Source of the DNA: Eucommia ulmoides | Lineage: Eukaryota; Streptophyta; Magnoliopsida; Garryales; Eucommiaceae | Assembly: GCA_016647705.1 (NCBI GenBank) | Contig: CM028328.1 | Location: 36,432,501-36,496,500 of the forward strand | Direction of reading: 5' to 3' | Length of the DNA: 64,000 nt | Part shown: piece after piece, positions 54,993 through 64,000 of the stretch | How the letters are laid out: each line of letters opens with the position of its first letter | Position numbering within the stretch: position 1 is the stretch's first letter | Program-made: the position numbers and the translations under genes | Notes under the pieces: model-generated | Told to the model about the DNA's origin: nothing | The model's database searches: none | What the model saw: the letters and a program-made list of their open reading frames with translations, nothing else

Positions 54993-56973
54993 GGTGCCAA
55001 TCCACGATCCCTATGACTTCGTGTCAGGCTGTGATCTAGACTATTGTAGATACAAAAGTTACTTGTTAGTAGTTAGTGGTTAGCAAATTAGTAATTCGAG
55101 GTTTGTTTTGAGTTTTTAGAGTTCGGTTTCTTGTATTCTTGAGAGAATCAAATATGTTATGCACAACTCGTGGTGTGGTTGATGTTTTTGTCATGCTCTT
55201 GACATGTTCTCAATGTTCTTGACATATTTTTGGATGTTTTTGACATATTTTGATGGTTTCTATGTTTTTTATTTGTTTCTTGATATATACACTATGTACA
55301 TGAAATATGAATCTAAGAACTAACCAAACATGTTATATACAAGCAATATAACAGTATTTAAGCAAGATTGAAGGGCATTTTAAGAAGATTTACCTAACCT
55401 TGGGGAGTGGTCTTTCCCTAAATGATTTCTTTCCTCTCATTCTTTGATATTTTCGGTTGTTCTCGATAGTTCTTCAACAACTTCTAGAGATATCCTCAAG
55501 AACACATTTAGGAAGCTATTTTGACATAATTTCGGGGTGTTTATGATGTAGAAGACTTGAGAATTCCCTAAACCTGAGAGATAAATTCGAGACTAGAGAG
55601 AGAGACTTGGATCAGGCCCTTCAAAATATGAAAACAAACTGCCTATTTATATGCTAGGGAAACCTGCGCATTGGCCAATGCGCAGGGTATCCCAACTAGC
55701 TCCTTAGGGGCTATTTGGTCTAGGTGTGACCCTTTGATATCTTCTAGTTTGATGGTTTTTGACAAATCTGGAAGATTCACTAAGATTTCCTCAAATTTTG
55801 TAATGATTATAAAATCTTAAAATATCTAAAGTGATGATTGGCAGTCATTACTCATGATTGGTCATCATTAGAAATATTGGTCATGATTGGCTTGCACATG
55901 GGATATTTAATGCTTGATGTGATGCTTTTCAGTTCGGTTTGCTCGCTACGTACTAGTTACTTGAACTATTTCGGTTAGCTTGCATTAAATGATTTGGAGG
56001 TGCAATGTATGCAATCTCTTCTTTTCATTTTTTATTTAATTCTTGATCATGACACTTGATTTTATGGGCCTTTAATTCCTTTTTGATGGAAGGGAATTGG
56101 TCCGGTTAGCCTTGTAACCATTTAGTTACTTTTCAAATAACTTGGTTTCCCTATGTTATTTTGATCAAAATATCTAGGTTCTTTGTATGTTGTCTCCCTA
56201 TGTTATTTTAAACATTTATTCTTGATGGGAGGTTGATTTTATGACTCATTTAATGCTTGACTTGATGGGAAACCGAATCGGTTGGATTTGTAACCGTTAG
56301 TTACTTTTCAAGTAACTTGATTTCTACCTTAGATATTTTGGTACGAAATTTCTTTTCATTTAATGCTCATTAATGAGTCATTAAATTCATGATAGGGCTC
56401 TTGATGTGATGGGCTTTGAATGCTAGTTATGATGACTTCGGTTTGGTTGGTTTCGAACCTTGTCTTAAGTACTTGTTACTTTGGGTAACTATACTTGCGA
56501 TGATAGTCTCCTTGGTTTGATCAAGGTTTTTGGTTTGATTTATGGAGGATTTATGCTTTAAATAAAAAAAATAAAAAAGTATTTTTGGTGTCAAGAAGAC
56601 GAAACCTGTGATAGTAAATATTTTAAGGGTCAAAACGGGTAACAAAGGTAATTAGTGAAATATCATTAAATTAAAGGGTAGTAACTAATTTTTATTCATA
56701 TTAAAGGTGATTTCATGAAAATCAACCTTTAATAATTTCATTTTAGTCCCCCCTTAACTTTAGGAATTTCGAGGTTGACCTGAAACTTTTATTTATACCG
56801 AATTTAGTCAATTTGACAATTTTAGGTTTTCTTGTGTTTTTTGCGATTTTTTCTATGGTATCCAATGTGTTATAAGGTATAAATTCATTCTATTTAAACC
56901 TCAGTATAAAGTTTATCTGAACTTGTACTTTAAATCCGATACTAACTGGGCGGGATAAAATGTTGTGTCTACA
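54040..56973 (-). mobile_element. Element I 3' LTR
   Basis: A 2.9-kb LTR ending TGTGTCTACA (plus strand), with the pyrimidine tract CTACCCCTCTTTGTCAT just outside. A TATA box on the minus strand (TATAAATAGGC, 55641-55651) lies beside a perfect 24-bp palindrome. TA microsatellites lie at 54792-54823 and 54956-54990. Confidence 0.8.
55663..55686. repeat. Perfect 24-bp palindrome upstream of the element I TATA box
   Basis: CCTGCGCATTGG is followed immediately by its exact reverse complement. It ends 11 bp from the minus-strand TATA box. No mismatches were found despite the decay elsewhere in the element. Confidence 0.95.
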
Positions 56974-56990
56974 ACTACCCCTCTTTGTCA
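56974..56990 (-). other. Polypurine tract of element I
   Basis: On the minus strand this reads TGACAAAGAGGGGTAGT, directly before the LTR start TGTAGACACAAC. Confidence 0.8.
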
Positions 56991-58014
56991 TGTGAGTTTA
57001 CTTGTAATGATAAGAAAGAGTCACGAACATTTTGTTCCATGAGAAATGAAAAGAAGTGACAAAAAATTTAAATCGACTAAGCAAAGTCAAGAGCGTTCAT
57101 GAACATTGTTTCATCTACCCTATGAAAGCGGTAAAGAATTTCCTAAAGGATGGTGATAATCGATCCTAGAGGATTACTGTTGGGTAAGGATGGTGACATA
57201 CTAATCCTAACTTTCTCTACATTCCTTTCTAGAGGATAGAAACAACCGATCCTAGCGAATTACGCCAGTAGCGTATAGAGAATGACAACTTATCGATTGA
57301 TTGTCATCTCCTAGTTAAAGTCATACCTTATTCAAAGGCTTTTCGACATATCTCAGGATAGCTGAGAATGAAGCCAAATATTTTTGTAACGGGTAAAGTA
57401 AATTAGACTTTGATTGATTGATTGGTTTGATTGATTGATTTGTTTAATTAAGCTGGCTTAATCGAATCCCATTGGGGCGCCTACATATCTCAGATAGCTG
57501 AGAATCAGATCCAATGTGGTTTGGGATTTGATTTTATGAAGATTAGCATTTGGTGGAAAAGGTTCTTGGTTAGAAAAATCAATTCCTGGGTCGTCATATC
57601 AATACATGATTGAAAAATAACTGAGAGGATTCTCATCTGGGAACTCTCTTGGGAAAACTCGATGCTTAGTAGAGTTTCATGGCCACATCCCACCTGGGAC
57701 TTCCGACAAGGATTAGAAAACTTCTCATGAGAAATTTTACCTCGGATAAAATGTGCCCCAGTCGTAGACTGAGGATTGATGATACTTGTTTCTTTTTTTA
57801 AAGATTCTAGATTTTCTTAGATTTTTTGAATTTTTCCCCAGCTCTAACTGGGGAAAATCTTATCACATAATCTCGATGGGAAAATCGGATATAATGTGCC
57901 CCATCTCTAGCTGGGGCACAGGAATATGTCCTGGGGGTTTTGGGAGAACAGATTCTAAGGTCTTTGGCCTTTTGGGGCAGGTAAAGGATGATACAGCTTT
58001 TCGACCAATTAGGT

Positions 58015-58925
58015 AAGATGGTATGGTAGGATCTCGACGGCTTGGGGTTGGATGGTATGGTAGAATCTCCGACTATTGAGGTAGGATGGTAAGGTAGAAT
58101 CTTCGACAGCTTAAGTCAGGAAAATATTGTTGGAATCTTTAAATCGCTTAAGGTATTATGGTATGTAATATTTTTCGACCACTTAAGATAGGACAATAGG
58201 TAAATTCTTCGGCCAATTAAGGTTGGACAATATGCTGGAATCTCCAACTAGGATGGTATATAAATTCTCCGACCACTTAAGGTAGTTAGTAGGTTAATTC
58301 TCCGACCACTTTAGGATGGACAATATGTTGGAATCTCCTACTAGGATGGTATGTAAATTCTACGACCACTTAAGGTAGGACAGTAGGTTAATTCTTTGAC
58401 CACTTTAGGTTGGACAATATGTTGGAATCTTTGACTAGGATGGTTTGTAGATTCTCCGATCACTTAAGGTAGGATAGTAGGCTAATTCTCCAACCAATTA
58501 AGGTATGATAGTAGGTTAATTCTCCGACCACTTGAGATTGGAATGTATGTCAAATTCTCTGACCAATTAAGGTAGGACAGTTGGTTAATTCTCTGACCAC
58601 TTGAGTTAGGAACGCTAGTTAATTCTCCTACCAACTAAGGTTGGACAGTAGGTTAATTCTCCGACCACTTGAGGTAGGAACGTATGTCAAATTCTCTAAC
58701 CAATTAAGGTAGGAGAGTAGGTTAATTCTCCGACCACTTGAGGTAGGAAAGTAGGTTAATTATCCAACCAATTAAGGTAGGACTGTAGGTTGATTCTCCG
58801 ACTACTTGAGGTGGGAACGTAGGTAAATTCTCGGACCAATTAAGGTAGGACAGTAGGTTAATTCTCCAACCACTTAAGGTTGGACAGTAGGTAAATTCTC
58901 CGACCACTTAATGTTGGACAGTATT
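58015..58925. repeat. 34-bp tandem repeat array (about 26 copies) in element I
   Basis: The consensus begins AGGTAGGACAGTAGGTTAAT and ends TCTCCGACCACTTG. From about 58480 onward units alternate between ACCACTTG and ACCAATTA endings, giving a 68-bp higher-order unit. Left-hand units are more degenerate and vary in length. It does not encode a protein; frames across it are artefacts of the repeat. Confidence 0.9.
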
Positions 58926-61900
58926 TCGCTTACCTCTCCCTTTTTCTTATGCTATTTAGTTTTTCAACTATCTACCATGAGATGTTAGTCATGGAAGTCA
59001 TAGTTTGCTGTGCAGGTTTGCTAGATTTTTAGTAGTTTTCGACCTTCTTTCCTTCTATTCCTGAATTACTAGTCAAATGTTATTGATTTCTCAACCTAAT
59101 TTTAGAATTGTCACCTTTAGATGGACCCAAGAACTCTGTTAGATGACAGCACGTTGACCAAAATCTCGTGTCGTTTCCCCTAGCATCCCTTAATCTGGAG
59201 TGAAGCTATGGACTTAGGTCCTTATCGCTTGGTAGATAACGTACCATGGATTTTATCATTTCGAAATCATGTATGATGATGGAAACTGTGAGAACACGCT
59301 GTAGCTAATCGATGAGGTTCATACAGTTGGATGACCAGACCTTAAAAGGTTTCCTACGTACCTTGGTGAGTTACTAAGGATCAAGTCAAGCGTAGTTCTT
59401 ACTGGATCCTCCCATGTTATTTGAATAACAAAGAGAGCAAGAATGGTTTTCCCAGGAAAGTCGATGGACTTCTCCGAAGATGCACCCTGATACAGGGCTG
59501 AGAGAATGTTACGAAGTTGACACCTCTCTTTCTTTTCATTTTGACTAGACCTGGTTGGGTTTTTTACATACCTTGTCAAGTTACCAAGGATTAGGTTGTA
59601 ACGTAATTCCAAACAACAAGGTGATTTTAAGGATCATAGCTATTGTAGGCAAAGATAGCTATGTTTATTGGCATCAATTTTGCTCTACTCTAATGGATAG
59701 TCTCTTGTCAAGCATTAGCTAGGTAAGATCGATCGTTGTTTTGATTAGTAGTTTGTTTAAGTCTTTAAATGAAGTTGTTCCATTTTGGACTATTGGAGGC
59801 TTGGCACATAGAGTACTCGAACAGTGCTACAAATTACTCAACTCTAGGAAGATCCTGTTAGATCCTAGCAAGGTCAATTTTCTAAGGACACTCTACTATA
59901 CCCCGACATTTCATAGGAATGGGTATAGTCTATTGTCAAGATGCCATTTATGCGTTATCGACTTTTTGCCTAACTTTTGCGCTAGTTGAATCCACTATTA
60001 GAGGTGGGTAATTGCATGGTAATAGGTGAGGTAATTAACCAGGTTATGGGTGCAAGTGTTATACTGATGATGGCTTATTGATGTGAAATGATATACAGGA
60101 TGCCACAGGTTTTTTGTTGAAGTATGATGCCTAATGTTCCTCATGTGAATGCAAGTTATGTATGCCTAATTGAAACATGATGCATGGTGTTTGTGTAGTA
60201 TTTCGATACTGACTTAGGTATTTTGTGATTTTTTTATTCCTAAATGTTTAACCTGGAATGTTTTCCTAGGGAACGTTTACATTAGGTACCTAGGCGCTTC
60301 CATATTTACTCTGATATGGAAGGCTAACTGGTGCTTCTGAGAGGCTATCGGCTCCTTTGCTTCTGCTTCCATTGTAATTGGAATTCTAAATGGGATTTCT
60401 CTTTGAATATTTTATGGGTTTCGTTTATGAGATAGAAAGGTTTGAACAGGAATGGTAGAGGGTTATTTCATGTCTTACTTAGTTGAGATAGGAATTTTCC
60501 AGAATGGGAACATCTGGCCAAGAATAGAGATCACTATCAAATTGGCTTGAGCTTTGAATGACTTTTGGATGAGTTTTGGGATAATGTTCAAATGAATGGC
60601 TTACTAAACATGGATTCTTGTTTCTTTTTCCTCTACTTTCCCAAGTTCATCTCTAATGTTTTAGGCATTCTACCTATACGTGCCATGTATATTTCCCTTT
60701 TCACATTTGTGCAAGATTATTTTGCCTAGAGTATGCTCAGGTTATCGTATTCAAGCATTCAATCATCACAATGATTATCACAATTTTTTTCATTGGATTA
60801 ATCTAAATTATGATAAAGATAAGTTCAATAGTAATTTAGACCAAATATCCATAGTTATTAGTTTGAAGAGTTTGTCTGGTTCAATTCTATCAAGTTCTGA
60901 TTTTGATCTTTTTTAAGATTATTATCGAGATTACCTAGGCCCTATATGTTACCCGAGGTTTCTTCGATGGCTTCAATTAATTTCTTCTGTCCTGAACTGA
61001 AGGCAAATGGAATGGGCCTTTCCAAGATGGCTCAAACGAAGGGGAAAAGAATTGATGGAGAAATAATGTTAGTTAATGATGACTAACAAATGTTGTTTCA
61101 TCCTAGTAGTGTTAAGAGAATCATTTTTATTCTATTTTGTTTTTCCTTTCACTCTCAAAACTAAGGGCTCATACTTCATATATAATCCATGTAGCAAACT
61201 TTGGATAGTGATCCTAATCCAGTTGGCCCAAGTCACTAGGTGTTGCGACGCCCCTACGACTTAATACTTGGATTATATAGACATCGTAATTCACCTGATT
61301 GTCTTTGTGTGACCACTCAGTGTTTAAAAACTTTTTGAGATCAGTCTTTATTTATTTTATTTTTTTCTCTTAACATGTAATTTCAGGATTTTTACATTTT
61401 GGAGAATTAAGGTAGTTTGAATCAATCTCGAGGCCTTTATTGATTTCACCCCTATCCCGGATACTTATCCAATAAAGTCTCATTATCTTCTTCCCATTGC
61501 TCCTTTTCTTCTTTGGACAAAAGATTATTTTATTTACCTACCTTACTCCTTTTGAGACTTTTGGATAAGGCTAGGTCTCACAAATTTTTAAGGACATTCT
61601 TTGATCGAATCTTCCAGTTTTTTTGTTTTTTTTTTTTTTTTGGAACACAACCTTGGATATTGACAGGTAATATTGGCTACAATTCTCCTTGGTTTTCTTC
61701 ACAACCCTCAAGTTGGAACATATATGTTGATTCCATACCAGGGCTCTTAGGTTTTCTTTCTTACTTTCTCAGATTTGTTTGCCAAGATCTCACCATTGTT
61801 TGGTTGAAACAAGATATTTCTTTTACCATTTTTCTTTGGATGATGGTCTAATTTAGTATCCAAATTATACTTTCATAAATTTTGATTAATTCATGGTGTG

Positions 61901-62570
61901 TGAATTATAACAAGCAAATTAATTTATGAAAGTTGAAGTATAAAGACCTGAGTCAACCTTAGATAACATAAGCCCAAATTTAGTGATATATACATCACGT
62001 ACATAGGTGTACAAGATAATACCTAATTCATTTAAGAGGTACTTAAGAAGTTAAGGGGAAGGCAAAGATATATATGGTTTTCTTTTCTCTTTCCTCAAAA
62101 TAGTAAGGTAAGGTTCATCCGACTCAGGGTTTGTCATAGAAAGGCAACGCTTCCTTGCATCATAGTAGTCTTTAATTGTCTTTGATAGAGGGAGGGATCG
62201 AGTCCTTTTTTTTCTTTTTTTCTTTTTTTTTTATTATCTTGCGAGCGGATCTTGGATGGCTTTTGGTAAAAGTTAATTAAAAACCTAAAGTTTTGCTAAT
62301 GATCCTTAAGGATGCAAATATTTCTATCCTTATGCATGATTGTATTCTTTTTTATGTATGAATAAGTCTATATGAATAGATGATTATGTTCGTGTTATAT
62401 GTATGCAATCCTAGGGAGAGGTAGCTCTAGTAGGAAACTTTGAGGTATGTTCTGGACAAACCTAAGCTAGGATTTGGCTTCGTAGGACCAAGGTAACTTG
62501 CAATCGAATTGTTTTATCCTCAAATTTAGAAGTTACAGTCATCTTAGGACTATAGCATGATTGTTCTTTT
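58926..62570. other. Non-coding interior of element I
   Basis: No retrotransposon domain was recognised on either strand. Hairpin-like words beginning CTACGTACC or TACATACC occur near 59350-59400 and 59568-59605. The short frames present have no motif. Confidence 0.6.
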
Positions 62571-62572
62571 TT

Positions 62573-62775
62573 TCTCAAGATATGGATCATTCCTCCTAGG
62601 ACTTTAAGGCAAAATCGTCATTTTCTTCCTCAAGCCATAGATCATTGCCCCTAGGACTTAATGTTTGAATCGTCTTTTTCTTCCTCAAAATTTGGATCAT
62701 TACTCCTAGGACTTAATGACAGAAATATCCTTTTTTTTTAAGAAATGGATCGTTACTCCTAGGACCCGATGAAGG
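62573..62775. repeat. Four ~65-bp repeats with CTCCTAGGAC core in element I
   Basis: Each unit has TGGATCATTACTCCTAGGAC (or a close variant), then a purine-rich spacer and TCTTTTTCTTCCTCAA. CCTAGG is a palindrome. The fourth unit is less conserved downstream. Confidence 0.8.
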
Positions 62776-63947
62776 GTCTAAAACACCTTTGAATTCATGT
62801 TGTCTTTCTAAGCGTGAATCCATTTGACAGTCTGACTGGTGAACCTTAGATGGATATCTATTGAAAAAAGGTTTTGACCTACTTAAGGCGTTTTGAACCC
62901 AACAAAATGTCTTCCTTATGTTTCATAATTCCTACTATATAGGCTTTTTGAGAAGGACACTACACTCAGGATGTAACATGTAAATCCTAGGGAAATGTGA
63001 CTCGAGGTATATTTATTATTAGATCGCACAGTCTTGATTTGATTGAGTGACAACACTTTCTTATATCTTGGTAAGTTGGGCGCGATTTTGCACGATCGAG
63101 GTAGATTCTTTCTTGTTGTCTTAGCGAACGAACATTAGACGACTTTGTTTAGCAAAGGCTATTATTTTTTTAAGATGACTTATCGAGATAGGATTTTTAT
63201 GTACATTATTCAAGAGGAAAAAGTATTCATGAATTATTGGCGTTAAGACCACATTGAGTCATGATAATTTTTGCGCTAATCACTGCATAGGCTAAATAGG
63301 AATTCCAAAACAATAGACGTGCAAGCAATGCACATAAGGTAGAAGTAAAAATTTTCTCTCTCCAAGATAGTATCCTAAGTACAACGGGGTTTTGGGTACC
63401 ATTCTATCCTAGGCTCACTATATGTGATTCATGGTTTTTCTACTAACGCATCCTAGAAAAGTTTGTCGGTGATCCGAGCAAGGTGAGTTTTGAAGTCAGA
63501 TCCCAAGGGATAAATCACCTAGCCTTGCTTCTATTGACTTTTCTTTCTAATCCTACAAGGTTTCAGAGCTAGATCGGTGGGACCAAATCGCACAACTTCA
63601 TCCCCTACTGTCATCCTCTCTATCCCTAAGAGATTTGTGGCTTTGGATTTTTCCTCATGATATGAAATGCAACGTGGTACTCGTACGTTGGAGAGAGTTT
63701 ACAGAAAGTAAATACAGATATTTAAAGATAATAATGTAAATACAAATATTTAAAGATAGTAAATTAAAATGTAGTAATGTAAGGACAGTAAATAGATTCA
63801 TGCAAGTATATAAGCGTATTAAAATAATTTATTTATTTATTTTTATTGAAAACGAATCATTTATGTTTAAAACCAAAGACATATTTCTTGGTGTTTATTT
63901 AATAGAGAACATAGATTTAGACTCCGACTAGGCTTAACTCTCAAAAG
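62776..63947. other. Non-coding leader side of element I
   Basis: No gene recognised. On the minus strand this is the region just after the primer-binding site, where gag would normally follow. No gag-like frame was seen. Confidence 0.55.
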
Positions 63948-63965
63948 TCTCCATCAAGGTAGCCA
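63948..63965 (-). other. Primer-binding site of element I
   Basis: On the minus strand this reads TGGCTACCTTGATGGAGA, similar to the tRNA-Arg-type site TGGCGACTCTGCTGGGGA known from Ogre/Tat elements, with five differences. It lies 2 bp from the LTR boundary at 63968. Confidence 0.6.
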
Positions 63966-64000
63966 GCTGACGCACCCCGAATTTTTTGAAAGCAGAGGAA

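Larger units (their letters stand above)
54040..64000 (-). mobile_element. Element I: Ogre/Tat-like non-coding Gypsy element (5' LTR off the window)
   Basis: TGATGCATCCC with TTTTTTTGAAAGCAGAGGAA at 54040 recurs as TGACGCACCCC with TTTTTTGAAAGCAGAGGAA at 63968, giving the inner end of a second LTR. On the minus strand a PBS lies at 63948-63965 and a PPT at 56974-56990, so the 3' LTR is 54040-56973 and the interior is 56974-63967. The 7-kb interior shows no gag, protease, RT or integrase on either strand, but it has a 34-bp repeat array and other internal repeats, as known for Ogre/Tat elements near the 3' LTR. It is probably a large non-autonomous derivative. Confidence 0.8.

Noticed and set aside
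58722..58907. Minus-strand frame with repeated WSEN/LLSYL motifs
   Set aside because: It is a read-through of the 34-bp tandem repeat array.

Overview
The window reads as nuclear DNA of a eudicot plant. It is AT-rich and contains one spliced plant gene, a type I pectin methylesterase. Most of the rest consists of plant LTR retrotransposons (Copia, SIRE-like Copia, chromodomain Gypsy, Athila/Tat-like Gypsy, Ogre/Tat-like Gypsy), with one Mutator-like element. No bacterial operons, tRNA, rRNA or CRISPR were seen. The species cannot be named from the sequence.

Layout. (1) 1-~1800: the 5' part of a minus-strand Copia element (protease, gag, primer site, LTR). (2) 2507-29041: one old plus-strand Copia element ('Copia1') split into pieces by four insertions that I could delimit by target-site duplications (TSDs): two SIRE-like solo LTRs in opposite orientation (5230-7552 and 7955-10139), an Athila-like solo LTR (11214-22864) that itself holds a complete 10-kb chromodomain Gypsy ('Gypsy1', 11914-21910), and a complete but gag-only Athila-like element (23240-28652). 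With the insertions removed, Copia1 reads gag, protease, integrase, RT, RNase H, PPT, LTR in order. (3) 29047-29661: unassigned. (4) 29662-~35025: 3' LTR and 3' part of a minus-strand SIRE-like element, with another Athila-like solo LTR inside it (31055-32554). (5) ~35026-40851: decayed plus-strand Copia ('Copia2') with an intact 3' LTR. (6) 41355-48557: the PME gene, two coding exons separated by a 5.5-kb intron that carries an antisense relative of Copia2 ('Copia D', ~43690-47428). (7) 48914-53605: Mutator-like element with ~125-bp terminal inverted repeats and 9-bp TSD, containing a LINE-like poly(A) tail and a Gypsy solo LTR (50674-53266). (8) 54040-64000: minus-strand Ogre/Tat-like element without visible coding capacity; its 5' LTR runs off the window.

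The strongest unexplained pattern is a class of short palindromic 'words' clustered inside LTRs of several unrelated retrotransposon families, in several cases just upstream of a TATA-like box. Two Gypsy families share the same palindrome arms (CACCGC...GCGGTG), and copies of one family differ in the palindrome centre (TGCA type versus CTAG/TTAG type). SIRE-like LTRs carry GTCGAC or TTGACCGATC words, and the Ogre-like LTR carries a perfect 24-bp palindrome. This looks like a replaceable promoter-proximal module.

All retrotransposon genes seen are broken. The only apparently intact protein-coding gene is the pectin methylesterase.
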